Shown piece after piece: positions 37,027-45,867 of a stretch of 64,000 nucleotides of DNA. The position numbers were made by a program, and so were the translations under genes. How positions within the stretch are numbered: position 1 is the first letter of the stretch; the number at the start of each line of letters is the position of its first letter. The notes under the pieces are model-generated. The model saw only the letters and a program-made list of their open reading frames with translations. It had not been told where the DNA came from and did no database searches. The stretch comes from Rhodococcus jostii RHA1 (GTDB taxonomy: Bacteria; Actinomycetota; Actinomycetes; Mycobacteriales; Mycobacteriaceae). The DNA is taken from contig NC_008268.1 in assembly GCF_000014565.1 (NCBI RefSeq), forward strand, positions 2,852,001 to 2,916,000. The letters are read 5' to 3'.

Positions 37027-37448
37027 GAGACGACGACCCCCGGGATACGCGGAAGGAAGGTTCGCAGTCCCTCGTAGTGCATGACTTTGAGCGTGTCGAG
37101 GTGCTCGACGACCTCGGTGATCTTGCCGTCACGCCCACGCACGAAGAGCACGTACTCGTTCTCGTAGGTCTCGTCGGTCGCCGAGACGGTCGAGCGGCAC
37201 GTGAAGCGGGCCACGCTGTATTCGCCGTCACCGAATTCGTGATGGATGTCGACCTTGAAGCCCGCGGACTTGCTGTAGGCCGCAAGGGAAATCTTGTTGA
37301 ACTTGATGACGGCGTCTTTGCCCTCATGGGTACCGCCGATCCGGCCCAAGGTGACAGGCAGTGTCCAGCTGATGTCGCCGGCATACAGCTGCTGCATCGC
37401 TTCGACATTGCCCAGCGCGCGCGCCAGGTCTCCTGCAAGCGTGCTCAT
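37023..37448 (-). CDS. NTF2-like/SnoaL-type protein
   Basis: 141 residues from ATG 37448 with AAGGAGAG upstream. LARALGNVEAMQQLYAGDIS, GTHEGKDAVIKFNKISLAAY and YENEYVLFVRGRDGKITEVV fit the NTF2 superfamily. Enzymatic role unknown; pairing with an enone reductase suggests action on a cyclic or unsaturated ketone pathway (inference). Site 8 of the shared operator lies about 100 bp upstream. Confidence 0.8.
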   Translation of the reverse strand: MSTLAGDLARALGNVEAMQQLYAGDISWTLPVTLGRIGGTHEGKDAVIKFNKISLAAYSKSAGFKVDIHHEFGDGEYSVARFTCRSTVSATDETYENEYVLFVRGRDGKITEVVEHLDTLKVMHYEGLRTFLPRIPGVVVS

Positions 37449-37461
37449 GTAGTGCTCTCCT

Positions 37462-37548
37462 TCAGACGAGGCTGGATTCGCGACCGGCGAAGTACTCCTC
37501 GCGCAGGATGCGCTCGAACAAATTGCCGTTGTGCCACTTCTCGAACGA
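37462..37548 (-). other. Possible 3' coding remnant before NTF2-like gene
   Basis: The minus strand has an open stretch reading FEKWHNGNLFERILREEYFA then GRESSLV and TGA at 37462-37464, just before the NTF2-like ribosome site. It looks coding-like but has no start, and I cannot assign it to a family. It may be the tail of a deleted upstream gene. Confidence 0.3.
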
Positions 37549-37564
37549 TAGAGAACGATCACTT
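37549..37564. promoter_or_regulatory. Operator-like inverted repeat, site 8 of 8
   Basis: TAGAGA-ACGA-TCACTT on the plus strand; the opposite strand reads GTGATCGTTCTCTATCG, matching sites 1 and 4 closely. Situated about 100 bp upstream of the NTF2-like gene. Confidence 0.6.
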
Positions 37565-37579
37565 TCATGTCAAAGATCG

Positions 37580-37700
37580 GCGGCGTCGAGGGTGAACCGC
37601 TCCTTCATCGCCGGCGGGTTCGGCATAGCGGCTGGACCGGTCGACGACACCGAATACGGCGAGCACCGCGAGATCCAAGCGGACGCCGCGGCGGGGCTAC
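37580..37700 (+). pseudogene. Second pntB, internal remnant
   Basis: The plus strand reads NRSFIAGGFGIAAGPVDDTE followed by [13 protein letters not shown], matching the segment [20 protein letters not shown] and [16 protein letters not shown] of the intact pntB at 24202, with a three-residue deletion. Only about 40 codons remain and no start is present. Confidence 0.8.
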
Positions 37701-37765
37701 ACCGGCGCAGGTCTCGCCAACTTCGGTGACAGCCGTTCTCGAATCCTGCAGTTCAGCAACATGTG

Positions 37766-38401
37766 TCACGAAGGCTTGTCGAGGGGTTGCCGGTCGGCGC
37801 ACCCGACCATTCGAAGGGCAAGTTCGACGTAGCGAGCCGCGATAATGCGTGGGTCGGAGTAGGTGTGGGAGGGGAACCACCTGCTGACGTCGATGCCGAG
37901 GGATGTGATTGCCAGCGCGGCGGCCTCGATGTCGAAGGGGTGAAAGTCGCCTGCCGTTGCGCCCGCTTCGATGATCCGCGTGAACACCTTCGTGGTGGAC
38001 CGGCGGATGTCCGCAATGATGGCGAAGTGCTCGGGCGAGAGCGAGCGTAGTTCGTACTGCCCAACCCGGGCGCTGGCGCGGTTGTCGGCATGCCAGGTCA
38101 CGTAGGCCGTCACGGTCGACATCAGCCGGTCGGGCGCCGCGATGTCGGGGAAATCAGCGGCGGTGATGGCCGCCAGTACCGAATGGTGGCCTTCGAGGCT
38201 GATGGCGTAGAGAAGGGATTCCTTGGTCTTGTAGTGCGGGTAGACCGCTCCTGGACTCATGTCGAGGCTGGCGGCGATCTCCCGGGTAGTGGTGGCGCCG
38301 TACCCCTTGGCGGCGAACACCTCGATGGCCGCGGCGCGTATCCGCGCAGCGGCTTTCGAGGTACCCAGCTCGGCGACCGCTCCGGTCAGTGATGCGTCCA
38401 T
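37766..38401 (-). CDS. TetR-family repressor of divergent beta-oxidation operon
   Basis: 211 residues from ATG 38401. Helix-turn-helix AARIRAAAIEVFAAKGYGAT and TREIAASLDMSPGAVYPHYK. The C-terminal domain fits the TetR_C group of lipid-catabolism repressors such as KstR2-like proteins (general similarity, not specific identity). The gene is divergent from the thiolase at 38557 and two tandem operators lie between them. A role as repressor of that operon with an acyl-CoA inducer is likely (inference). Confidence 0.9.
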   Translation of the reverse strand: MDASLTGAVAELGTSKAAARIRAAAIEVFAAKGYGATTTREIAASLDMSPGAVYPHYKTKESLLYAISLEGHHSVLAAITAADFPDIAAPDRLMSTVTAYVTWHADNRASARVGQYELRSLSPEHFAIIADIRRSTTKVFTRIIEAGATAGDFHPFDIEAAALAITSLGIDVSRWFPSHTYSDPRIIAARYVELALRMVGCADRQPLDKPS

Positions 38402-38458
38402 CACACTGTTGCCTCTCGGTTGGCGGGGGTTGACAGGTCTCCTCCGACACAATCAGTA

Positions 38459-38491
38459 TATGCAAGCGCATAGTAAATATGCGCATGCATA
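38459..38491. promoter_or_regulatory. Two tandem TetR operators in divergent promoter
   Basis: TATGC-AAGC-GCATA at 38459-38472 and TATGC-GCAT-GCATA at 38478-38491, centres 19 bp apart. They lie 58-71 bp from the TetR start and 66-98 bp from the thiolase start, so one repressor dimer or pair could block both promoters. Confidence 0.75.
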
Positions 38492-38556
38492 TTTCCCGCT
38501 ATCCGCCGTAGCTTTCCCATCACCGTCGCCAGACGACCCGCACCCAGGAGTTCCTC

Positions 38557-39774
38557 ATGCCCGAGGCTGTCATCGTTTCCATCGCCCGTTCGCCGATCGG
38601 TCGCGCCATGAAGGGATCGCTCAAGGGCATGCGCCCGGACGACCTGGCCGCGCAGATGGTCCAGGCGGCACTGGACAAGGTGCCCGCACTCGACCCGACC
38701 GACGTCAACGACCTGCTCCTGGGCTGCGGTCTGCCCGGCGGGGAGCAGGGGTTCAACATGGGCCGCAACGTCGCGGTCCAGCTCGGCTACGACTTCATTC
38801 CCGGCACCACCATCACCCGGTACTGTTCGTCGTCGCTGCAGACCACCCGGATGGCGCTGCACGCGATCAAGGCCGGTGAGGGCGACGTCTTCATCTCCGC
38901 CGGTGTCGAGACCGTGTCCCGGTTCATCGCGGGCAGCTCCGACTCGCTGCCCGACACCCAGAACCCGCTGTACGCCGACGCCCAGACCCGCACCGAGAAG
39001 CTCGCGCAGGGCGGCCAGACCTGGGTCGACCCCCGCGAGGAGGGCCTGGTCCCGGACACCTACATCGCGATGGGCCAGACCGCGGAGAACGTCGCGCAGA
39101 TCACCGGCATCACCCGCGAGGAGCAGGACCGCTGGGCGGTGCGCTCCCAGAACCGCGCCGAGGAGGCCATCAAGAACGGCTTCTTCGCACGGGAGATCAC
39201 CCCGGTGACCCTGCCCGACGGCACCGTCGTGACGAAGGACGACGGCCCCCGCGCCGGCACCACCTACGAGGCCGTCAGCCAGCTCAAGCCGGTGTTCCGC
39301 CCGGATGGCACCGTCACCGCCGGTAACGCGTGCCCGCTCAACGACGGTGCCGCCGCCCTGGTGATCATGTCCGACATTAAGGCCAAGGAGCTGGGGTTGA
39401 CCCCGCTGGCCCGGATCGTGTCCACCGGGGTGTCCGGGCTGTCGCCGGAGATCATGGGGTTGGGCCCGATCGAGGCCACCAAGCGGGCCCTGGCCATCGC
39501 CGGGATGGGTATCTCCGACATCGACCTGTTCGAGATCAACGAGGCGTTCGCGGTGCAGGTGATCGGGTCGGCGCGGGAGCTGAACATCGACGAGGACAAG
39601 CTCAACGTGTCCGGCGGCGCGATCGCCCTCGGTCACCCGTTCGGCATGACCGGTGCCCGCATCACCGCCACTTTGCTCAACAACCTGACCACCCACGACA
39701 AGCAGTTCGGTATCGAAACCATGTGCGTCGGAGGCGGACAGGGCATGGCCATGGTCCTCGAACGCCTCAGCTGA
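38557..39774 (+). CDS. Acetyl-CoA acetyltransferase/3-ketoacyl-CoA thiolase
   Basis: 405 residues. Nucleophilic Cys90 in TRYCSSSLQTTRMAL, catalytic His in GGAIALGHPFGMTGAR, and the second Cys in MCVGGGQGMAMVLERL. Cleaves 3-oxoacyl-CoA to acetyl- or propionyl-CoA plus a shortened acyl-CoA; FadA5-type proteins of steroid catabolism are close relatives in organisation, but specificity cannot be assigned. First gene of a five-enzyme plus-strand operon. A decayed paralogue lies at 30973. Confidence 0.95.
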   Translation: MPEAVIVSIARSPIGRAMKGSLKGMRPDDLAAQMVQAALDKVPALDPTDVNDLLLGCGLPGGEQGFNMGRNVAVQLGYDFIPGTTITRYCSSSLQTTRMALHAIKAGEGDVFISAGVETVSRFIAGSSDSLPDTQNPLYADAQTRTEKLAQGGQTWVDPREEGLVPDTYIAMGQTAENVAQITGITREEQDRWAVRSQNRAEEAIKNGFFAREITPVTLPDGTVVTKDDGPRAGTTYEAVSQLKPVFRPDGTVTAGNACPLNDGAAALVIMSDIKAKELGLTPLARIVSTGVSGLSPEIMGLGPIEATKRALAIAGMGISDIDLFEINEAFAVQVIGSARELNIDEDKLNVSGGAIALGHPFGMTGARITATLLNNLTTHDKQFGIETMCVGGGQGMAMVLERLS

Positions 39775-39795
39775 CAACCAAGACAGGAAACCTCA

Positions 39796-40527
39796 ATGGG
39801 CAACATCACGTACGACTTCACCGGTAAATCGGTCATCGTCACCGGCGCCGCCCGCGGCATCGGCCAGGCCCTGGCCCGCCACTTCGCCGAGGCCAAGGCG
39901 ACAGTGTTCATGGTGGACTTCGACAAGGACGAACTCGACAAGGCCGCCCGTGAGGTCGGCGCCATCGGCATCCCCGCCGACGTCAGCGACACCGGTGACG
40001 TCGAGAACGTTGTCTCCACCGTGATCGCCGAGACCGGGCGGGTTGACATTCTGATCAACAATGCCGGGATCCTGCGCGACAAGGTGCTGTGGAAGCTGAC
40101 CGACGAGGACTGGGACCAAGTCCTGAATGTCCACGCGGGCGGCACGTTTCGGTTCACCCGGGCCTGTGTTCCGCACTTCCGGAGCCAAGAATTCGGGCGG
40201 GTCGTCAACATCACCTCCTACACCGGGCTGCACGGCAACCGCGGGCAGGCCAACTACGCCACCGCGAAGGCCGGGATCATCGGGTTCACCAAGACTGCCG
40301 CGAAAGAGCTCGCTGCTTTCGGGGTCACCGTGAATGCGATCTCCCCGAACGCTGCGACCCGGATGACCGCCTCCATTCCGAAGGAGAAGATCGGCGAGGT
40401 CACCGGTCCGATCTCGCGGTTCGCCGACCCCGCCGAGATGGCCGACGCCATCTGCTTCCTCGCCTCCGAGGAAGCCGGCTACGTCACCGGCGTCGTCCTC
40501 CCGGTCGACGGCGGCATCTCCATCTGA
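39796..40527 (+). CDS. Short-chain dehydrogenase (3-hydroxyacyl-CoA dehydrogenase type)
   Basis: 243 residues. TGAARGIGQALARHF, NNAGILRDKVLWKLTDEDW, TSYTGLHGNRGQANYATAKA with catalytic Ser/Tyr/Lys, and VTGVVLPVDGGISI. Placed between the thiolase and a large acyl-CoA dehydrogenase, it likely catalyses the 3-hydroxyacyl-CoA oxidation step. Preceded by ACAGGAAACC. Confidence 0.93.
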   Translation: MGNITYDFTGKSVIVTGAARGIGQALARHFAEAKATVFMVDFDKDELDKAAREVGAIGIPADVSDTGDVENVVSTVIAETGRVDILINNAGILRDKVLWKLTDEDWDQVLNVHAGGTFRFTRACVPHFRSQEFGRVVNITSYTGLHGNRGQANYATAKAGIIGFTKTAAKELAAFGVTVNAISPNAATRMTASIPKEKIGEVTGPISRFADPAEMADAICFLASEEAGYVTGVVLPVDGGISI

Positions 40528-40558
40528 GCGAGCTCACCTTTGAACGGAACTGATTCTC

Positions 40559-42355
40559 ATGACTGATGTACTTTCTCGCCGCGATCTCGATTTCCTGCTC
40601 TACGAGTGGCTCGACGTCGTCGCGTTGACCTCGCGTAAACGCTTCGCCGAACATTCGAAGGACACCTTCGACGCGGTGCTCGACCTCAGTGCGGACCTCG
40701 CGCACAAGCATTTCGCCACCCATAACAAGAAGGCCGACGCGAACGAGCCGACCATGCGCCCGGACGGCACCGTCGAGATGATTCCGGAGGTCAAGACGGC
40801 GCTCGACGCTTACGCGGCGGCCGGTTTGATCGCCGGGTCATTCGACGAGAGCGTCGGCGGGATGCAACTGCCCACCACGGTGGCGCGGGCGGCGATGGCC
40901 TGGTTTCAAGCGGCTAACGTCAGCACCTCGGGCTATCCGTTCCTGACGATCGCCAACGCGAATTTGCTCGCCGAGTACGGCACCGAGCAGCAGATCGACG
41001 ACTACGTCCGTCCGATGCTCGAGGGCCGCTGGTTCGGCACCATGTGCTTGTCCGAGCCGCAGGCCGGATCATCGTTGGCGGACATCACCACCCGCGCGGT
41101 GCCGCAGGACGACGGCAGCTACCGGGTCACCGGAACCAAGATGTGGATCTCCGGTGGCGATCATGAACTCACCGAGAACATCGTGCACCTGGTGCTGGCC
41201 AAGACCCCGGGTGGTGGCCCGGGCGTCAAGGGCATCTCGCTGTTCATCGTGCCCAAATATCTCCCCGGCGCCGACGGCGGCCTCGGCGAGCGCAACGACG
41301 TCACCTTGGTGGGCCTCAACCACAAGATGGGCAACCGCGGCACCACCAACACCCTGCTCGCCTTCGGTGACGGTACCCACACCCCCGCAGGCGATGCCGG
41401 GGCAGTCGGCTTCCTGGTCGGCGAGGAACACCGCGGCCTGTCCTACATGTTCCACATGATGAACGAAGCCCGGATCGGTGTCGGGTTCGTCGCGATCGCC
41501 CTCGGCTACGTGGGATACCGCAAGTCGCTCGACTACGCGAGGGTGCGGACCCAGGGCCGCCCTCTCGGCGCCAAGGACCCCGCCGCCCCACCGGTTCCGA
41601 TCATCGATCACGCCGATGTCCGCCGCATGCTGTTGGCACAGAAGTCTTATGTCGAGGGCGCGCTCGTGCTCGGCCTCTACTGCTCCCGGCTGGTCGACGA
41701 ACAGGACACTGCGCTCGACGCGGCCACCGGCGACCAGGCGACGTTGCTTCTCGACGTGCTGACCCCGATCGCGAAGAGCTGGCCCTCGCAATGGTGCCTC
41801 GAAGCGAACAGCCTCGCGATCCAGGTCCACGGCGGATACGGCTACACCCGCGACTACGACGTCGAACAGTACTACCGCGACAACCGATTGAACCCGATCC
41901 ACGAAGGCACGCACGGGATCCAGGGTCTGGATCTGCTGGGCCGCAAGGTCACCATGCAAGACGGTGCCGGGCTGAGGTTACTCGGATCGAAGATCGCCGC
42001 GACCGTCGCGCGGGCTCGGTCCCTCGGTGGCGACGCCACCGGCTACGCCGACACCCTCGACACCGTCTGGAACCGGATCGTCGACATCACCGCCGCCTTG
42101 TGGGCGGCCGGTGACGCGACGACCGCGTTGGCGAACTCATCGGTCTATTTGGAAGCGTTCGGACACACCGTCATCGCGTGGATGTGGCTCGAACAGCTCA
42201 TCGCCACCGAGGGTAAGAATGGTGACTTCTACGACGGAAAGCGCCACGCCGCCCGCTACTTTTACACCCACGAGGTGCCCAAGGTCGGCCCGCAACTCGA
42301 TCTCTTGGCCAGCGGAGACCGGACAACTCTCGACATGAACCCCAGCTGGTTCTGA
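40559..42355 (+). CDS. Acyl-CoA dehydrogenase, FadE5/DmdC-like large subfamily
   Basis: 598 residues, the length of the long FadE5-like group with an extra C-terminal domain. CLSEPQAGSSLADITTRAVP binds FAD, GTKMWISGGDHELTENIVHL follows, HMMNEARIGVGFVAIALGYV is mid-protein, and the catalytic Glu is in NPIHEGTHGIQGLDLLGRKV. Broad-specificity acyl-CoA oxidation is known for such enzymes. Same operon as 38557 and 39796, giving a complete set of dehydrogenase, hydratase (43178), 3-hydroxyacyl dehydrogenase and thiolase. Confidence 0.93.
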   Translation: MTDVLSRRDLDFLLYEWLDVVALTSRKRFAEHSKDTFDAVLDLSADLAHKHFATHNKKADANEPTMRPDGTVEMIPEVKTALDAYAAAGLIAGSFDESVGGMQLPTTVARAAMAWFQAANVSTSGYPFLTIANANLLAEYGTEQQIDDYVRPMLEGRWFGTMCLSEPQAGSSLADITTRAVPQDDGSYRVTGTKMWISGGDHELTENIVHLVLAKTPGGGPGVKGISLFIVPKYLPGADGGLGERNDVTLVGLNHKMGNRGTTNTLLAFGDGTHTPAGDAGAVGFLVGEEHRGLSYMFHMMNEARIGVGFVAIALGYVGYRKSLDYARVRTQGRPLGAKDPAAPPVPIIDHADVRRMLLAQKSYVEGALVLGLYCSRLVDEQDTALDAATGDQATLLLDVLTPIAKSWPSQWCLEANSLAIQVHGGYGYTRDYDVEQYYRDNRLNPIHEGTHGIQGLDLLGRKVTMQDGAGLRLLGSKIAATVARARSLGGDATGYADTLDTVWNRIVDITAALWAAGDATTALANSSVYLEAFGHTVIAWMWLEQLIATEGKNGDFYDGKRHAARYFYTHEVPKVGPQLDLLASGDRTTLDMNPSWF

Positions 42356-42372
42356 CCCAGGAGGCATCACAC

Positions 42373-43134
42373 ATGAGTGTGCTCGACAAATTCCGCCTCG
42401 ACGGCCGCGTCGCCATCGTCACCGGCGCCTCGTCCGGTCTCGGTGTGGCCTTCGCCAAGGCCCTCGCCGAGGCCGGCGCGGACATCGTCCTCGCGGCGCG
42501 GCGCGTCGACAAACTCGGCGACACAGCCGCACTGGTCCGTGCCACCGGCCGACGGGCCCTGCCCGTGGCCACCGACATCGCTGATCCGGATCAGTGCGCC
42601 GCCCTGGTCGACGCGGCAATGACCGAGTTCGGCCGCGTCGACGTTCTCGTCAACAACGCCGGCGTCGCCAGCGCCCACCCCGCCACCCGCGAAACCCCCG
42701 ACCAGTTCCGCTCGGTGGTCGACATCAACCTGGGCGGCTCCTACTGGACCGCCCAGGCGTGCGGGAAGGTCATGCAACCCGGCAGTTCCATCGTCAACAT
42801 TTCCAGCGTCCTCGGGCTCACCACCGCCGGTCTGCCCCAGGCCGCCTACAGCGCCAGCAAAGCCGCAATCATCGGTCTGACCCGAGATCTCGCCCAACAA
42901 TGGGGCACCCGCATGGGAATTCGCGTCAACGCGCTCGCGCCTGGCTTCTTCGCCTCCGAGATGACCGACCAGTATCACGACGGCTACCTCGACAGCCTCG
43001 CGTCACGGATGGTGCTCGGGCGCACCGGCGATGCCGCCGAACTCGCCGCCACCCTTGTCTGGCTCGCCTCCGACGCCGCCGGCTACGTCACCGGACAAAC
43101 CCTCGCCGTCGATGGCGGCATCACCATCACCTGA
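42373..43134 (+). CDS. Short-chain dehydrogenase/reductase
   Basis: 253 residues. TGASSGLGVAFAKALAEAGA, NNAGVASAHPATRETPDQF, SSVLGLTTAGLPQAAYSASK and VTGQTLAVDGGITIT. Second SDR in the operon, so it may act on a different hydroxyacyl intermediate or in the opposite stereochemistry to match the MaoC hydratase. Preceded by GGAGGCATCAC. Confidence 0.92.
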   Translation: MSVLDKFRLDGRVAIVTGASSGLGVAFAKALAEAGADIVLAARRVDKLGDTAALVRATGRRALPVATDIADPDQCAALVDAAMTEFGRVDVLVNNAGVASAHPATRETPDQFRSVVDINLGGSYWTAQACGKVMQPGSSIVNISSVLGLTTAGLPQAAYSASKAAIIGLTRDLAQQWGTRMGIRVNALAPGFFASEMTDQYHDGYLDSLASRMVLGRTGDAAELAATLVWLASDAAGYVTGQTLAVDGGITIT

Positions 43135-43177
43135 CCGCACCACGCCCCGCAAGCCCATCGCGTCGAAAGTAGCCACC

Positions 43178-43633
43178 ATGCCCACCACCACCACCGTCGA
43201 CGGGTTGAAGAGCCTCGTCGGCACCACACTGAACCCCAGTGACTGGTTCGAGATCACCCAAGACCGAATCGCCACCTTCGCCGACGCCACCGACGATCAC
43301 CAATGGATCCACGTCGACCCGGAACGGGCCAGCACGGAAAGCCCGTTCCGGCGTACCATCGCCCACGGTTACCTCACCCTGTCATTGCTCAGCGTCATGT
43401 TCGCACAGGTTCTCGACGTTCAGGGCACGTCCCTGGCGGTGAACTACGGCCTGAACAAGGTCCGGTTTCCCGCCCCGGTCCCCGCGGGATCGAAGGTCCG
43501 GCTCAACGCCGAGATAATTTCGGCCGAGGACATCAGCGGCGGGGTCCAGATCGTGGTCGCCGCCACCGTCGAATGCAGCGCCACCGACAAACCCGTCTGC
43601 GTCGCCGAACCACTCTACCGATACCACCGTTAA
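43178..43633 (+). CDS. MaoC-family (R)-hydratase
   Basis: 151 residues from ATG 43178. FADATDDHQWIHVDPERAST and FRRTIAHGYLTLSLLSVMFA carry the catalytic Asp and His of hydratase 2. Supplies the hydration step of the operon. Clear paralogue of 28329. An earlier in-frame start would overlap the SDR end; the chosen ATG lacks a strong ribosome site. Confidence 0.9.
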   Translation: MPTTTTVDGLKSLVGTTLNPSDWFEITQDRIATFADATDDHQWIHVDPERASTESPFRRTIAHGYLTLSLLSVMFAQVLDVQGTSLAVNYGLNKVRFPAPVPAGSKVRLNAEIISAEDISGGVQIVVAATVECSATDKPVCVAEPLYRYHR

Positions 43634-43642
43634 TCCCGGATC

Positions 43643-44083
43643 GGGAATCAACGTCGCGCTGCTCGTCGGATTGGCGTTGTCGATCGCAGCGAGCGCGAAC
43701 TTTCCGGCTCTCAGGTCAGTACATCTAGCGCTCAATCTGGGGTGGAAACGCTTCAACACCCTCGGCGCCGTGACCGGAATCGACACCGGACCGGCCTGGT
43801 CACCACCGTCACCCTGATCATCCTCTGCCCTCAGGTGTGGCCGGGCGACGCGGACAATGCCCCCGTCCCGCTGACCTTCCCGGTGCTGGTATCGATCCCA
43901 GTCGGATTCCTGGGCTGCTGGATCGGGACCATTATCGGCAAACCCGACCCCAGTCAGGGCAACGCCTTCACCAAACTGCGAGTGCGCTCCCAGGTCGGGC
44001 TCGGTGCGGAAGAATCCCCACCCGCCCGAATCCCCACCCGTCCGCAACTCGTGCGGACCGACATGACAGGAGAAATGGAATGA
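43643..44083 (+). pseudogene. Sodium:solute symporter (ActP/MctC-like) C-terminal remnant
   Basis: INVALLVGLALSIAASANFP and WKRFNTLGAVTGI in one frame, then GLVTTVTLIILCPQVWPGDA and FPVLVSIPVGFLGCWIGTII in another. These are the last membrane segments of acetate/monocarboxylate symporters. Two frame changes and no N-terminus. Ends by ATGA overlap with the thioesterase gene, preserving coupling. Confidence 0.75.
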
Positions 44084-44538
44084 GCGCTGAGGCGGTCGAT
44101 GTACGCGAAACCCCTACCGTGGCAGACTTCACGGTGCACCGCACGGCTACCACACGGTGGTCCGACAACGACATGTACGGCCACCTGAACAATGCCGTGT
44201 ACTACCAACTCTTCGATGCAGCGATCAACGGCTGGATCATCGAGCACACCGGCCTCAACCCGGTCGCGGCTCCGGCCTTAGGCGTCGTCGCCGAGTCCGG
44301 ATGCCGGTATTTCGAGCAGCTGCAGTTCCCTCAGGCCCTGGCGGTAGGAATCCGTGTCGCCAGGCTGGGCCGCACCAGCGTCACCTATGACCTCGGACTC
44401 TTTCCTACTGGGCTGCCCGAGACGGCGGCGGTCGCCGCGCGGGGGCGGTGGGTGCACGTCTATGTCGACCGTGACACCCGGCGCCCGGTGCCGATCCCTG
44501 ACGGGCTGCGGCGGCTGTTCGAATCGGCCACCGGATAG
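44080..44538 (+). CDS. Acyl-CoA thioesterase, 4HBT hot-dog family
   Basis: 152 residues from ATG 44080 (AGGAGAAATGGA upstream). TRWSDNDMYGHLNNAVYYQL contains the DxDxxGHxNN signature of 4-hydroxybenzoyl-CoA-type thioesterases; RWVHVYVDRDTRRPVPIPDG is typical of the family C-terminus. Likely releases CoA from end products or blocked intermediates of the upstream operon. Confidence 0.9.
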   Translation: MSAEAVDVRETPTVADFTVHRTATTRWSDNDMYGHLNNAVYYQLFDAAINGWIIEHTGLNPVAAPALGVVAESGCRYFEQLQFPQALAVGIRVARLGRTSVTYDLGLFPTGLPETAAVAARGRWVHVYVDRDTRRPVPIPDGLRRLFESATG

Positions 44539-44602
44539 CCGCGGCGATCCCAGGGATGGTTCGCCACCGACGCGAAATCTGGAAACCGACACGGAACCGT
44601 GG

Positions 44603-44626
44603 AACCTACAACCGCAACTGTAGGTT
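44603..44626. terminator. Terminator-like hairpin after thioesterase
   Basis: AACCTACA-ACCGCAAC-TGTAGGTT followed by TTCG, 65 bp after the last gene of the plus-strand operon. An 8-bp stem with an 8-nt loop. Confidence 0.55.
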
Positions 44627-45847
44627 TTCGCCGATCTTGTCAGTCGCACGCCGCACTGACCTGCGACGTTACAAAGCCTTGCCACCAAGGGATTCTCACT
44701 AGATTGTCAGAATCCTCGAACAGTCCGGAGACGACCAGGTCGCTGAACTGAGGGTGACGCCGAAAGCTTGTGGCCTACTGACACCAAACTCAGAAACTGA
44801 CACAGCTCGCGAAAACCTACAGGCAACGCCGGATTCGGCGACAAACCGACTGCCTCCGTGTCCCTCATGGTTTGTGCGCACTGGGGCACGATAATTTCAG
44901 TTATTGCAACGTTTCCGGCAATCATCTTTCGGCGGGCAACCGCTGCAGCTCGGTGCACCCGTCGTCGAGAATGGCGAACAAGTCGGCGAGCAGCTGGTCG
45001 GCCTCGTCTTCGATCCCGTCAAGGATGTCGGTGACGTCCTCGAGCTGGCTGTGGGCGGTACGACCGCGCGGATAGCGTCTACGTAGATCTCATAATGTCT
45101 GCCACTGGTGTGGCGTGTGTCGGAGATGTACGTGTGTCACGGCTACCCGCATCACCGTGCGGTGGTGCGGGTTTGACCGTGTCCCACACCGACGCTCGAG
45201 GTGCAGGAACATGCTGTTTCGGAGTCACCCCAACCGTCGCGTTGCACGCGGCCCGATCATCACGAAGCGATGGTCTACATCGCCATGATCGCGACCACGT
45301 CGCGCCGGCTCGCCCGGGCGTCGTAACCCGTACCCGAGTTTCAGATGCACTCTGAGGGATGTTGGCGTCGAATCGAATCCATGCGGGCGAGGTCTAACTC
45401 CCCCGTATACGAGTCGAGATCTCGCTCAACTGCTGTTTGGGCGGATTCGGGCCCGTCCGGGGGTGCCGGTAGTTAGGTGCAACTTCATCCAGATCCACGC
45501 CCCGTTGGGGGACAACGTTAGAGTCGGGCTTGTTTCGCCGGGCCTGACGAACCATCCGGCTTGCTCGGGGTTCGTCGGATTCTTATCCGCCTTTCGGAAT
45601 AAAAGACTCGCGAGAAGGCGGCGAAAATGGCCAAAGTAGTCTCGAGGATCTACATCTGAGGAGCGCCTGTCATCGAGGACGGACGTGAAGGGCCTCGCCA
45701 TTCATTTCGTCCTGGGTTGTCACGACGTGCGGGAATCATGGTTCTACTCACTGGATTTTCGCCGGTTCTGTCTTATCGGTTTTCGCTTCCATCAGAAGTC
45801 GGGCGGTTCATGTTCGAGCTGAGATTGGACGGATTTTTCGTTTGTGG
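44627..45847. other. 1.2-kb region without an intact gene
   Basis: Contains the distant inverted match of CTGTAGGTTTTCGC (44618-44631) at 44809-44822 and a minus-strand open stretch of about 45 codons ending near 44927 (AHSQLEDVTDILDGIEDEAD then QLLADLFAILDDGCTEL) with no start codon, possibly a truncated small helical protein. The rest up to the NlpC/P60 gene shows no recognisable coding content; 45720-45850 is visibly more AT-rich than its surroundings. Confidence 0.4.
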
Positions 45848-45867
45848 TCATAGGATGCGGCGGGCCT

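Noticed and set aside
38401..39777. 458-codon minus-strand open frame over the thiolase
   Set aside because: Antisense shadow with low-complexity Gly/His/Arg content; the thiolase on the plus strand has all catalytic motifs.
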